The translations under genes were made by a program, and so were the position numbers. From NCBI GenBank assembly GCA_964539825.1, contig CAZIKF010000022.1:1-64000 (forward strand): 64,000 nt of DNA. Reading direction: 5' to 3'. Source of the DNA: CAZIKF01 sp964539825. Its GTDB lineage: Bacteria > Muiribacteriota > UBA6191. Under the pieces are notes generated by a model that was given only the letters and a program-made list of their open reading frames with translations, was not told the DNA's origin and made no database searches. Below, piece by piece: positions 27,508 to 35,838 of the stretch. Each line of letters starts with the position of its first letter. Position 1 is the stretch's first letter.

Positions 27508-27525
27508 ATCAAAGTATGCTTTGAT
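27508..27525 (+). promoter_or_regulatory. Hairpin or operator at the start of the zinc-ribbon gene
   Basis: ATCAAAG and CTTTGAT flank TATG, a perfect seven-base inverted repeat ending seven bases before the GTG start at 27532 and next to GAGA. It could hide the ribosome-binding site or be an operator. It lies in a 138-base gap that also holds a CCTCA/TGAGG repeat (27418-27430) but no T-run terminator. Confidence 0.35.
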
Positions 27526-27531
27526 AGAGAA

Positions 27532-28188
27532 GTGACCAGTTCTGCCAGGTGTCCCGAGTGTTTTTTAGAACTCAAGCCATTCCAGCTTGGTTCAGTAGAG
27601 CTGGACTTTTGCCAGGAATGCCACGGTCTCTGGTTTGATCGGGGAGAGCTTTTAAAGACCTCCAAAGGCGTTCATTTCGGAACTAAGAAAATCCCTCCCA
27701 TGTTCAAGAAAAAAGTGAGGGAAATCCAAAGTCGACCACGTCCTTGTGTACGCTGCAACGTCAGTCTGGAAATTCTTGATTACGAGGGTGTGGAGATTGA
27801 TATTTGCGAGATTTGTCGCGGCATCTGGCTGGATGCAAACGAGTTGCCAAGCCTGATTCGCCGCTTCTACACCAAAGTGAGTACAGCTAAAGAAGGGCTT
27901 CTTCCTTCTGAGCTTCAACGAGCAGGTGAAATTCTTACCCTCGACTATCTTGTAGATCAAATGAAAACGGATCGCAACTCTATCTCAGAGTTTGGAAGGG
28001 ACCTGCTCAGCGAAATGGGATCCGAAGTTAGAGATGAGTTCATAGAGGCAGGAATTGAGATTGGACTTGAGACTCTCATTGAAGTAGGGGCTGAAGCAGG
28101 GCTTGAGGTGGGGGCTGAGGTGGGACTTGAGATCGGGGCAGAAATTGGAGCCGCGATACTAACTTTTCTGCTAGGGATGCTGAGCTAA
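27532..28188 (+). CDS. Double zinc-ribbon (zf-TFIIB-like) protein with glycine-rich repeat tail
   Basis: A 218-residue protein with two zinc ribbons of the zf-TFIIB type. The first is CPEC ... CQECHGLWFDRGEL (about residues 7-40) and the second CVRC ... CEICRGIWLDANEL (about 63-100). A central helical region follows. The C-terminus is four eight-residue units of the pattern [VI]GAE[AVI]GLE, then a short hydrophobic end (ILTFLLGMLS). The GTG start is chosen because the first zinc cysteine is residue 7 and no ATG precedes it in frame. zf-TFIIB proteins are widespread and mostly of unknown function. The tail resembles a glycine zipper that could oligomerise or touch membranes. Confidence 0.8.
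   Translation: MTSSARCPECFLELKPFQLGSVELDFCQECHGLWFDRGELLKTSKGVHFGTKKIPPMFKKKVREIQSRPRPCVRCNVSLEILDYEGVEIDICEICRGIWLDANELPSLIRRFYTKVSTAKEGLLPSELQRAGEILTLDYLVDQMKTDRNSISEFGRDLLSEMGSEVRDEFIEAGIEIGLETLIEVGAEAGLEVGAEVGLEIGAEIGAAILTFLLGMLS
28060..28155 (+). repeat. Four 24-base tandem units encoding an 8-residue repeat
   Basis: Within the zinc-ribbon gene, codons 177-208 encode IGLETLIE, VGAEAGLE, VGAEVGLE and IGAEIGAA. The DNA is also repetitive (GGGGCTGA..., GGGGCTGA..., GGGGCAGA...), so the number of units may vary between strains. Confidence 0.75.
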
Positions 28189-28202
28189 GATTCGTAGAAG
28201 TA

Positions 28203-28613
28203 CTATTGGGTCCTTCCGCTTTGATTCGCAAAGTTTCTCTTTACCATCCCTACACACCGATTGAATCCTAAGAAATTGTAGAAAGGCATTAGAGATTCAT
28301 CACACACGATGTCAATCGCGTACATGTTCTCTAAGGTTGAGACCATTCTTCTTACTAACTCCCGCCCAATTCCCTGCCCCTGAAATTCAGGCAATACCTC
28401 TAGAAGAGGGATAAATGAGTAAAAAACACCATCGGAGAGGGCGTTAACAAATCCAACGCAACAATCCTCATTGAAGGCAAGCCAGGCAGCATAGCTACCC
28501 TGAAGAATTTCAAGATGAGCCGAAGGGCTTGGATGATTTGGCCACCCAACAAAAAAACCATCTAGCTGTTGAGATCTTAAGTTCCCAATATCATTGGTAT
28601 AGGTTATGGACAT
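28203..28613 (-). CDS. GNAT-family N-acetyltransferase
   Basis: A 136-residue protein with the acetyl-CoA pyrophosphate-binding loop LPEFQGQGIGRELV near residue 75 and the C-terminal FYNFLGF turn typical of GNAT enzymes. Length is normal for a single GNAT domain. The substrate cannot be read from the sequence. It converges with the zinc-ribbon gene, 14 bases apart, and follows the TPMT-like gene by 15 bases on the same strand. Confidence 0.85.
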   Translation of the reverse strand: MSITYTNDIGNLRSQQLDGFFVGWPNHPSPSAHLEILQGSYAAWLAFNEDCCVGFVNALSDGVFYSFIPLLEVLPEFQGQGIGRELVRRMVSTLENMYAIDIVCDESLMPFYNFLGFNRCVGMVKRNFANQSGRTQ

Positions 28614-28628
28614 AATACAGTCTTTCAG

Positions 28629-29291
28629 TCAGGTCCGAACCATGAGAGTAGCTACTTCCTTCACGAGAGGAATACCGGCATCACGGAATTTTGGATTTTT
28701 GGGAATGATTTCCTTTTGCTGAATTTCCTGGATATGGAAGTCATTGGAAAAGAGATCACGGATCTCTGCTCCTGGAACTGAAAACGGGGGACCCATCTCA
28801 GAAGGTGCTTGGAATTCAAACGTGATCAACAAAGTTCGACAGCCGCGAACCAGTAATTTACCAAGCTGTAGAGCATATTTTCTTCGCATTTCAGGTGGAA
28901 ATGCCACGAGTGAAGCACGGTCATAACAGGCCTGACAGTCCCTTGTAGACTCAAGAGTAAGGCAAAAATAATCTCCGACAAAAATTTCTGTGTGCTGGGC
29001 TGCAAAGGACTTAAGTACCTTACCTTGAGAGGTGTGCCGAGATTCCGTTGGCTCACATGAGAAATACTTTCTGACAGCATTTTCTGACACTTCTATCCCC
29101 AGAACTGAATGTCCCTGCTCCTCTAGCCATCGCATATCCACACTCTTACCGCAAAGCGGAACAAATACTCTGGTCCCTGAATAAGGCGCCCAGGAAGGAT
29201 AGGAGTCAATGAGTAGGGCATTGGGAAACTTCTGGTCAAAGAGAGGGCTATCCTGTTCCTCCCACAGCTGCCTCCAAAATCCAAGATCCAT
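28629..29291 (-). CDS. Thiopurine S-methyltransferase-family methyltransferase
   Basis: A 220-residue SAM-dependent methyltransferase. VFVPLCGKSVDMRWLEEQGHSVLGIE carries the SAM-binding strand and is the wording of bacterial TPMT/Tpm proteins, which use thiopurines, selenite or tellurite as acceptors. YDRASLVAFPPEMR matches the TPMT substrate side. The opening MDLGFWRQLWEEQDSPLFDQ shows the usual W-x-x-R/L-W-E start. The native substrate is unknown. It forms a small unit with the GNAT gene. Confidence 0.88.
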   Translation of the reverse strand: MDLGFWRQLWEEQDSPLFDQKFPNALLIDSYPSWAPYSGTRVFVPLCGKSVDMRWLEEQGHSVLGIEVSENAVRKYFSCEPTESRHTSQGKVLKSFAAQHTEIFVGDYFCLTLESTRDCQACYDRASLVAFPPEMRRKYALQLGKLLVRGCRTLLITFEFQAPSEMGPPFSVPGAEIRDLFSNDFHIQEIQQKEIIPKNPKFRDAGIPLVKEVATLMVRT

Positions 29292-29461
29292 GCTTTTGAA
29301 TTCTATAGACCTTAGCCATTGGTTGTCATGGAATACTGAAAATGAATAGGCGGGGTATCAATGAATTCATAGGGCTTAGAAAGCCCATGATCTACTATGG
29401 TAAACTTCAGTTCGCGCGCGAAGGGCAGTGAAACTGAATCAAGGAACTTTTTGAATGAAGA

Positions 29462-30328
29462 ATGATTTCGACGGAAACGAGATCTGCTATGGAATGTAGA
29501 GTTTGTTCTGAGATTGCTGACTTTGCTGTGATGAGCTTTGCTGATCCGGACCCAATGGAGCGTTCGGCGGGAATGAGCTCCAAAGGATATAGGCGGGTTT
29601 ATTACCGCTGTCAGGGATGTCATTCCTTTAATAGTGATCTTGATCACAATGCTCCGCTGGCAGACATCTTCAACAAGAATTACTATGAGCACGTAGACGG
29701 GGAAACCATCAGTGGTAAATTCGACCGAGTTATGGCTATGGGTCCCGACGAATCAGACAACTGGCAGAGGGTTGACCGAATTCTTAGCTCGGTCCAAAGA
29801 TATCAAAAGCAATTTGGTCTCGTTCGCTCGAATGTGGTCCTGGATGTGGGCGCAGGTACCGGTGTATTTCTTGCCCGTCTAAAGAGAGCTGCTCCAGAGT
29901 TTTCCGGAATTGCTGTTGAGCCTGATGATAAGGCGTGTGAGCACCTGGAGAGTGTTCTGCAGGCTCAAGTAATTTGTGATGTAATGCGGCCAGGCCTGCT
30001 AAAGGAAAAGGCAGATTTAATCAGCTTCAACCGAGTCATGGAGCACATGCCTAACCCGGCCGAAGTCCTCAGGGTGTCTGTGGGAAGCCTGTCATCAGGC
30101 GGAGTAATTTATATTGAAGTTCCCGATATCCTGACCTTCGGACTCTATGGGCAGAAGCATCCTGAATTTGGCTCCTCTCATCTGACGATTTTTTCCCCTC
30201 AAGGGTTACAAACCCTCTTTGAAGCGAATGAGCTAGAAGTGTTAGAAATTCAAAGAATGAGAGAACCCAGCGGTAAGCTGAGTTTATATGCGCTTGGCTG
30301 TAGGCGGGGGGATATTCAAATCTGGTAG
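29462..30328 (+). CDS. Zinc-binding class I methyltransferase
   Basis: A 288-residue methyltransferase with an N-terminal zinc-binding knuckle (CRVC ... CQGCHSFNSD, about residues 12-60). A Rossmann SAM domain follows: VVLDVGAGTGVFLARL near residue 123, then FNRVMEHMPNPAEVL and GGVIYIEVPD. This two-part layout is common in sugar C- and O-methyltransferases of O-antigen and deoxysugar loci. It is the first plus-strand gene of the glycan region and stands alone. ATG 29489 is an alternative start. Confidence 0.82.
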   Translation: MISTETRSAMECRVCSEIADFAVMSFADPDPMERSAGMSSKGYRRVYYRCQGCHSFNSDLDHNAPLADIFNKNYYEHVDGETISGKFDRVMAMGPDESDNWQRVDRILSSVQRYQKQFGLVRSNVVLDVGAGTGVFLARLKRAAPEFSGIAVEPDDKACEHLESVLQAQVICDVMRPGLLKEKADLISFNRVMEHMPNPAEVLRVSVGSLSSGGVIYIEVPDILTFGLYGQKHPEFGSSHLTIFSPQGLQTLFEANELEVLEIQRMREPSGKLSLYALGCRRGDIQIW

Positions 30329-30336
30329 GATCTTAG

Positions 30337-31395
30337 CTATATTTTCCGGGCTAGAACTCGAATATCTCCATCTCGAAATTTTTCTCTTTGGTAGGGAGCC
30401 GTCTGTGAGTCAGAATCCTGGTCAAACTCTCCACCGCCTTTCATCCGCCGGATAAATTCAAAACCACTCTGTTCCAGCCAGGTCTTTACTTCCTCAAGAC
30501 TTGCGTGAACATAAGTAGCTTTCATTGCATCCATTAGATGGACTGTCTTTTCTCTACTTATATTAAGAAGTTTTAAGACCTGCTCAATTTGAGTTGGAGA
30601 TACACCTTCCATTACCTCCACGGTCATATCCCAGAGCTCTGAGCTCAGAGCGTTCCCATCGGTATAAAACCAAAACAGGCCGCCGGGGCGCAGTACTCGG
30701 TTGACTTCCTTTAGGGCGGGAATAATGTGGTTTTTAGAGAGATGATGAAAGACTCCGTTGGAGACACCAAAGTCATAGCGATTGGAATCAAGGCCAGATG
30801 ACAGGACATTTGCGACATCAATATGGATTGGTTCGCCCTTAGAGAACCGTTGAACTTCCTTGCGAGCATATGCAACAGAGTTCTCGCCCCAGTCTATTCC
30901 CGTGATGGACTTTGCTCCCAGCTGAAGCAATGAACATAAAATTGCCCCATTTCCGCAACCAAATTCAACACAATCAGCCCCCTTCACGATCGATTGGAGT
31001 TCATTGAACTCAAAACGCTCTTTCTTCAACTCCACAAATTTATCGTATTCTTCCTTTGAATGTCTTGGCCAGATTTCTTGCCAGAGTTGATGGTGCTTCT
31101 CTTCAAGAGTTTGGGAAAAACCGGTTTTCGAAAACGGCTCCTGATCCTCCAAAAAACTACAACTCATAAGTGATGAGAAGTGGCTTCTCGTTACTTCGAT
31201 CAAATCATTGAGTAAGACGTAAGGATGCTCCTTGAGATTTCTTTCAAAGGCAATTTCTCTTTCAAATCTCATATTGAACTCAATGAGACAAAGGATTTTA
31301 ACTCCAATGGAGTAGGGGGAATTTTCAACTTGGAGCAGTTCATCTTTGAAGTGAGCCAGGTTGGCTACGTAAGCGGTGGGATCATGGTGAGTCAT
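30337..31395 (-). CDS. Class I SAM-dependent methyltransferase
   Basis: A 352-residue protein. The SAM-binding core lies mid-chain (DCVEFGCGNGAILCSLLQLG, FGVSNGVFHHLSKN, EVNRVLRPGGLFWFYTDG). The first 130 residues are helical and unassigned; the C-terminal 90 probably cover the active site. The acceptor is unknown. It is the last gene of a six-gene minus-strand operon starting at 35522. Its ATG overlaps the stop of the formyltransferase by four bases, so a sugar or sugar-amine acceptor is likely but unproven. Confidence 0.8.
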   Translation of the reverse strand: MTHHDPTAYVANLAHFKDELLQVENSPYSIGVKILCLIEFNMRFEREIAFERNLKEHPYVLLNDLIEVTRSHFSSLMSCSFLEDQEPFSKTGFSQTLEEKHHQLWQEIWPRHSKEEYDKFVELKKERFEFNELQSIVKGADCVEFGCGNGAILCSLLQLGAKSITGIDWGENSVAYARKEVQRFSKGEPIHIDVANVLSSGLDSNRYDFGVSNGVFHHLSKNHIIPALKEVNRVLRPGGLFWFYTDGNALSSELWDMTVEVMEGVSPTQIEQVLKLLNISREKTVHLMDAMKATYVHASLEEVKTWLEQSGFEFIRRMKGGGEFDQDSDSQTAPYQREKFRDGDIRVLARKI

Positions 31396-32222
31396 GGCAA
31401 ATTCCTTGTAGATTCATTCAAAATTGTAACGTACCCATCTCCACATCCTTTGATCCTTCCCAGGTCGGGGTATTTGCCCTCCTTCACTTTCCATAAAAAG
31501 TACCTGGTATTTTCCTGGTCATAGTAGGCGCCAGGGTAAGGATGGGTCAGAGCGCGGACATAATTATAAATTTTTCTGGAGGGCCAATTCCACTCGATTT
31601 TACCATCCTCAGGGGAGCGCCCTGGATAGAGAGGGGCGTCTTTGGCAGGATTAGGTGTACGAGGAGCGGACCCCGCTAACTGAAGAGCTAAGTTTGTTTT
31701 TAGGATCCTATAGCAGGCAGGGGATACCTTTTCATAAACCGTCTTGACGGTATCGCTATACTCGATGGCAAAGGACTCCTGGGCAATTAGATCCCCGGCG
31801 TCGGCTTCCTCGACCAGGTGAAAATAACTTACCCCGGTTCTTTCTGCACCCTCCAGGATAGCCCAATTCACCGGTGCTCTTCCTCGATAAGCAGGCAGAA
31901 GGGAGGCATGGAATCCTACACATCCAAGACGGGGAATACTTAATATGGGTTCTTTCAATAAACGTTGGAATCCGCATACGATCAAAAGATCCAAAGAACT
32001 TTTTTCGAGAATGCTCTGACTACGCGAAGAGTTGATATTCTTAACTTTGTAATGAATCGAACCGTTTTCCCGTGCGATTTTTTCAAAATTCATAAAGCCT
32101 GAGGTTTTGGCGGCCATTTCGGGGTGCAGAGAAAGAACCAGGGAGATCTCTACTGAGTCTTCATAGAGAAGTTTCAGGGTTTGATAACCAACTTCGACAC
32201 TACTCAAAAAGCCAATTTTCAT
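31392..32222 (-). CDS. Formyltransferase-family protein (sugar N-formyltransferase-like)
   Basis: A 276-residue protein with the formyltransferase fold of methionyl-tRNA formyltransferase and ArnA. FHASLLPAYRGRAPVNW carries the catalytic His105, and EEADAGDLIAQ the Asp141 region. A short C-terminal domain includes ALTHPYPGAYY, as in sugar formyltransferases. The Asn two residues before the His (N-x-H-x-S-L-L-P in most relatives) is Gly103 here. Related proteins in nonulosonate loci can also show Gly there, so it may use a different mechanism rather than be dead. It overlaps both neighbours by four bases, placing it firmly in the PseG/WbpG operon. Confidence 0.8.
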   Translation of the reverse strand: MKIGFLSSVEVGYQTLKLLYEDSVEISLVLSLHPEMAAKTSGFMNFEKIARENGSIHYKVKNINSSRSQSILEKSSLDLLIVCGFQRLLKEPILSIPRLGCVGFHASLLPAYRGRAPVNWAILEGAERTGVSYFHLVEEADAGDLIAQESFAIEYSDTVKTVYEKVSPACYRILKTNLALQLAGSAPRTPNPAKDAPLYPGRSPEDGKIEWNWPSRKIYNYVRALTHPYPGAYYDQENTRYFLWKVKEGKYPDLGRIKGCGDGYVTILNESTRNLP

Positions 32223-33001
32223 TCTTTCACAAATTCATAGATTTTGATCAATCCATAGTCTCCGACAGGAGGTACCAGGGTGGATATGCGATTGAACTCT
32301 CCAGCAACATCCTCACCTGGGTCCCAACCTCTTTCATGATACAGAAAAGCCTTAAAAAAACGGGTCCCCAGGTAATAACTGGAAGAAAAGTCATGCACAT
32401 TTAAGAGGGAAAGAGATGGGGGCAATTCCTCAAGAATTCGATCCATATCCAGGTAGAGGTTGTGCCACTGAATAGACATTTCCGGAAGTCCGACCTGGAG
32501 CCTCAGACCATTAATCTTTCGATAAGATTGAATGGACTCCTCGCTCAGTATTAGTTTCCCTCCGGATTTGACCAGGGAGCTAAGGTTCTTCAATGCCTTA
32601 AGCTGATCTTCGTGACTGGTAAGGTTAATCAGGCACCGCTCAGTAATGGCTACATCAAAACGATTTTGAAATTCAGGGCTGCTATCAAGTACATCCATCA
32701 CGGAAAAACTGAGGTTTGTAAGTCCAGAGTCAGCCAGAGAATCACTGGCTACTTCAATCATTTTTTGTGAATAATCAACCCCCTGAAAATGAGAATTTGA
32801 AAAAGTCTTGGCGAATCTCAGGGTGCTATATCCATTTCCGCAGCCTACATCAATCACCTTAAGATGATCGCCAAGTGTTTGTTCGATTGCTTGAACTTCC
32901 AGTTCCCTTAAATGAGTGTCTCCATGAGTGGCGCGTTGACTCTGGCCGAAGGAATCAGCCTTTTCATCCCAATGTGCCTTAATTTGTTCTGTGTTTTTCA
33001 T
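32219..33001 (-). CDS. Class I SAM-dependent methyltransferase
   Basis: A 260-residue methyltransferase with VIDVGCGNGYSTLRFA near residue 50, GVDYSQKMIEVA, and LVKSGGKLILSEES. The N-terminus (IKAHWDEKADSFG) is the usual lead-in of Methyltransf_11/25 enzymes. The acceptor is unknown. It overlaps the formyltransferase gene by four bases and the PseG-like gene by 23, so all are translated together. Confidence 0.82.
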   Translation of the reverse strand: MKNTEQIKAHWDEKADSFGQSQRATHGDTHLRELEVQAIEQTLGDHLKVIDVGCGNGYSTLRFAKTFSNSHFQGVDYSQKMIEVASDSLADSGLTNLSFSVMDVLDSSPEFQNRFDVAITERCLINLTSHEDQLKALKNLSSLVKSGGKLILSEESIQSYRKINGLRLQVGLPEMSIQWHNLYLDMDRILEELPPSLSLLNVHDFSSSYYLGTRFFKAFLYHERGWDPGEDVAGEFNRISTLVPPVGDYGLIKIYEFVKE

Positions 33002-34007
33002 GATCTCTCCAGGTGGATTTTAGTTGGTCCACGAGTTCAGAAGTCTTTGACCTGAGAGGGTTAGAAGGTCTGTGTGGATCCTTAAGAATCCGAAGAAATT
33101 CTTGCCTGGGAATGCATTTATGACCGAGATAATAACTCCAACCTTTTTCGTGGAAATAGCGGCATCGCGCCACCTGGTGATCATAAGTGCTGATTAAAAT
33201 ATTTGGAGTCTGTGTAGCGGCTAATTCACTTGCCGTGAGTCCACCGGCACTGATGACTACATGAGCATCAGAAAAAAGATCCGGAAGGAAGGATATATTG
33301 TCGTGAATTTCGACACCACAATTAAGACTTTCAGCCATCGACTGAAGTTTCGTATGCTGTCGATAGCCTGGACCTGCTATGACCTGGATTGTGAGATCCT
33401 TTAGAAAAGTGGGATTCTGTTCAGCTAGAATAGTGAGAATTTGATTCGTGAGATCAAATTCGTCTGCTCCTCCCATGGAGATGAGAACTTTATCCGCATC
33501 GGGATTTCTTACCGGAAGATTTCCAACTCTAGGATCTAGAAGAACATACTCCGGCCCGGTAATCAGAGTTGACCCGGGGAAATTATCAGGCCTCAGACGC
33601 AGACTTGCGTCAATACTCCAATCAAGGATGAAGTGGTAGTCATGGGGTACCTTCCCATCAAAGTTTACGCAAGCTTTCATCACATAATCCGGAAGGGGCT
33701 GATAGTCTTCAAGAGGTCGATGAGTGATTTCCATAAAGAGAATTTGAGTTCGTTCAGAACGACAAGTCTGTGAGATGATTTCAAGTTCCTGGCCGAGGGA
33801 AAAATCCGGGTTAAAAAAACGAGCGCGTTTGGCCCTGGACTGCAGGACCCTTCGTGCGCTTTCCGTATCACGGGTAAGAAAAAAAGGTTCACAAAAATCC
33901 TCTAACAATTCTGTAAGATAGATCAGAGATAGGAGATCTCCGGTGCCAATTTCGGGGTAGGCATCGGCCCTGCAAAGGAAGCGAATCTTCTCAGGGGAGT
34001 TCTTCAT
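32979..34007 (-). CDS. PseG-like nucleotide-sugar hydrolase
   Basis: A GT-B-fold protein of about 342 residues from the chosen ATG at 34007. A longer frame reaches 34109 but lies inside the upstream gene and adds 34 unrelated residues. It matches PseG, which releases UDP from UDP-2,4-diacetamido-2,4,6-trideoxyhexose in nonulosonate synthesis: CRADAYPEIGTGD at the N-terminal loop, LISMGGADEFDLTNQIL, and VISAGGLTASELA. PseG's loop normally ends G-x-G-H, with the His acting in catalysis; here residue 24 is Asp. The fold is clear, the exact reaction is not. Confidence 0.78.
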   Translation of the reverse strand: MKNSPEKIRFLCRADAYPEIGTGDLLSLIYLTELLEDFCEPFFLTRDTESARRVLQSRAKRARFFNPDFSLGQELEIISQTCRSERTQILFMEITHRPLEDYQPLPDYVMKACVNFDGKVPHDYHFILDWSIDASLRLRPDNFPGSTLITGPEYVLLDPRVGNLPVRNPDADKVLISMGGADEFDLTNQILTILAEQNPTFLKDLTIQVIAGPGYRQHTKLQSMAESLNCGVEIHDNISFLPDLFSDAHVVISAGGLTASELAATQTPNILISTYDHQVARCRYFHEKGWSYYLGHKCIPRQEFLRILKDPHRPSNPLRSKTSELVDQLKSTWRDHEKHRTN

Positions 34008-35139
34008 AGTTTCTAGGAAAGGCGCCAAACTCTTTTTCAATAGCGGGTATGGTCCAACTTCCCCTAGAGTCTTTCTTCCAAACCTCGAGATTTCGATGTT
34101 TCTCGACAATTTCCCAGAATCTGGTCTCGCTAATTCTCAGGTATTGGCAAAGTTGATGGATTTGAGTGATGGGAATCGGTTCAGGGTTTTCCAAAATGAA
34201 GCCTATGGCATCATCTCGAGTCAATCGGCCGTTTCGGATCTCGATGGAGAGATTGTCCCACAGCCTGGTAAACCCAAACTTATACCACTTGAACATATGA
34301 TGGACAATGACAAATGGGGCGTCCAGGTCAGCATACCGATAGTAGCCAGTCTGGGGCTTTACTCCCCACTCGAACCCAACTTCTTGTGCTTTCATTGCGA
34401 CCTCTAATGGGTCCCAGCGAAGATACCAACCAAGAAATATGGGACGAACTTGAGCTTTGTTCATTTCCTCATCGGTAGGAAAGGTATAGGGGAGCATATT
34501 TTGACGGTCGAGGTCCTCGTCCATCCAATCTTCGGCGAATGTTCCATTGCTAACTCCATACTTGGAAATCCAATCACGGTTCATGATTGCATTCAGACGG
34601 TCTTCCTTGGAGCCTCCGTATTCTGCGCCTGGGTTCTCTCCCCAAACAATAATCTTGATCTTGTTTTGCATGGCGGTTCGAAGTGCCATGGAATACATGG
34701 CCATATGCTCGCTAAGAGAGGGGCTGCCATTTTGCTCGAAAGCGCGCAGCATGAATTTTCTTTCGATCTTGGGGTTGCAGGTGAAATCCATATGATCAAC
34801 CCCAAGTTCGATCAGATTTTCAAGATTTCGGGTGCCAATATCGGTACGAAGGCGAGGTTTCCAGGTCATGGTCAGAGGGCGCAATCCGTATTTATTAATT
34901 AGGGTATGGACCTGCCATGTGCTGTCCTTACCACCGCTGACAGGAATCAGGCAGTCGTAGGTGCCGCCATCCTGCGACTTCCCCTGGCGCAATAGCTCTT
35001 CAAGTTCATTGCTCCGTGATTCCCAGTCCACTTCTTGGGATTTTTCCATGGAGCCCTTACAAGCTGTACAGAGTCCTTCTTTTTCCAGCGAAACCTGGGG
35101 TCTGGTGGTAGGTATGATGCAGTTCTGACAAAAAATCAT
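33991..35139 (-). CDS. N-acetyl sugar amidotransferase (WbpG/PseA family)
   Basis: A 382-residue PP-loop ATP pyrophosphatase. The N-terminal CQNC and CTAC pairs suggest a zinc site. The PP-loop is PVSGGKDST near residue 65, and GENPGAEYGG and YYRYADLDAPF are family stretches. WbpG in Pseudomonas O-antigen and PseA in Campylobacter convert an acetamido group to an acetamidino group, usually with HisH/HisF-like partners supplying ammonia. No such partner is visible here, but two AsnB-type proteins lie downstream. It overlaps the 128-residue gene by four bases (ATGA). Confidence 0.88.
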   Translation of the reverse strand: MIFCQNCIIPTTRPQVSLEKEGLCTACKGSMEKSQEVDWESRSNELEELLRQGKSQDGGTYDCLIPVSGGKDSTWQVHTLINKYGLRPLTMTWKPRLRTDIGTRNLENLIELGVDHMDFTCNPKIERKFMLRAFEQNGSPSLSEHMAMYSMALRTAMQNKIKIIVWGENPGAEYGGSKEDRLNAIMNRDWISKYGVSNGTFAEDWMDEDLDRQNMLPYTFPTDEEMNKAQVRPIFLGWYLRWDPLEVAMKAQEVGFEWGVKPQTGYYRYADLDAPFVIVHHMFKWYKFGFTRLWDNLSIEIRNGRLTRDDAIGFILENPEPIPITQIHQLCQYLRISETRFWEIVEKHRNLEVWKKDSRGSWTIPAIEKEFGAFPRNYEELP

Positions 35140-35522
35140 GATCCATCCTTCAGCGGCTTGTTTTCCTTATCGCCTTTACGATCAGGAACCCATTCATCAA
35201 GCCAGCAGAGCAGTGTATTATTCTGACCGGTTTTCAGATAATTAATGAACTCTTCTACCCGATCTTTATTTACGGCGTTAACATAGATCTGCCCCTGTTC
35301 ATTGAGCACGAGGGCAACTTTAAAGCCTTCCCGGGAAAGACGATCATTTAAGGATGGTCCCAGGTAGAATCCCCATTTTTTGGCTACAAAATCGCATTCC
35401 CTTCCTTCGGGATCAAGAAAGGTAAGCATCTCTCCATCCTCAAGTTGGACTTTGCCAAGGTCTTTGATGGAATGGCCCTTAACTTGAAATTCTCTGGGTG
35501 TATCTAGAAGTTGTAGATGCAT
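35136..35522 (-). CDS. Uncharacterised small protein of the sugar operon
   Basis: A 128-residue soluble protein, first in the six-gene minus-strand operon. I do not recognise a family with certainty. Conserved-looking stretches include DPEGRECDFVAKKWGFYLGP, FKVALVLNEQGQIYVNAV and LLCWLDEWVPDR, with alternating strands and helices and no signal or membrane segment. Its four-base overlap with the WbpG-type gene suggests a subunit or partner for that enzyme. A CCCC/GGGG hairpin with a UUCG-type loop sits about 20 bases before its ATG. Confidence 0.6.
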   Translation of the reverse strand: MHLQLLDTPREFQVKGHSIKDLGKVQLEDGEMLTFLDPEGRECDFVAKKWGFYLGPSLNDRLSREGFKVALVLNEQGQIYVNAVNKDRVEEFINYLKTGQNNTLLCWLDEWVPDRKGDKENKPLKDGS

Positions 35523-35838
35523 AAGAAATTAGAGTGGTTCTTTCCCCGAAGGGGTATCGGTATAAAACTCGGATGACTTAATAGGTTCTTTGAAGGAAAT
35601 CTTGATAAGCCTGATCATGGAACAAATATTAGAGGAAGGTCACGGTTTTTGTCGAGCTTGAGACCTCAATTCAAATTGATCTGGTCTATGATTGTGGAAA
35701 TAGAGTCTTCTCCTTCCCAGGTTTTGGCAGGATGCGAATTTATCCTCAAAGCAAGTTTTTCGATTCAAAGGGGTTACGCTCCGCGGAAAATATGTCGATA
35801 AGACTTGGGGGAACTCTGTGTAATCCAGCCCCTTAGCT
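35523..35838. other. Divergent intergenic region between two sugar operons
   Basis: A 316-base gap between the operon ending at 30337 (minus) and the SpsF operon (plus). It contains a short stable hairpin at 35544-35554 (CCCC, GAA, GGGG), which in the minus-strand transcript reads C(UUCG)G. No open frame with a credible start was found, and no strong -35/-10 pair on either strand, although both operons must be transcribed from here. Confidence 0.6.

Noticed and set aside
29312..29692. A 126-codon minus-strand frame opposite the methyltransferase start
   Set aside because: It overlaps a clear zinc-binding methyltransferase and has no family features.
34008..34109. 34-codon extension of the PseG-like protein
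   Set aside because: It lies wholly inside the WbpG-type gene in another frame and does not resemble PseG; ATG 34007 begins directly before the conserved loop.
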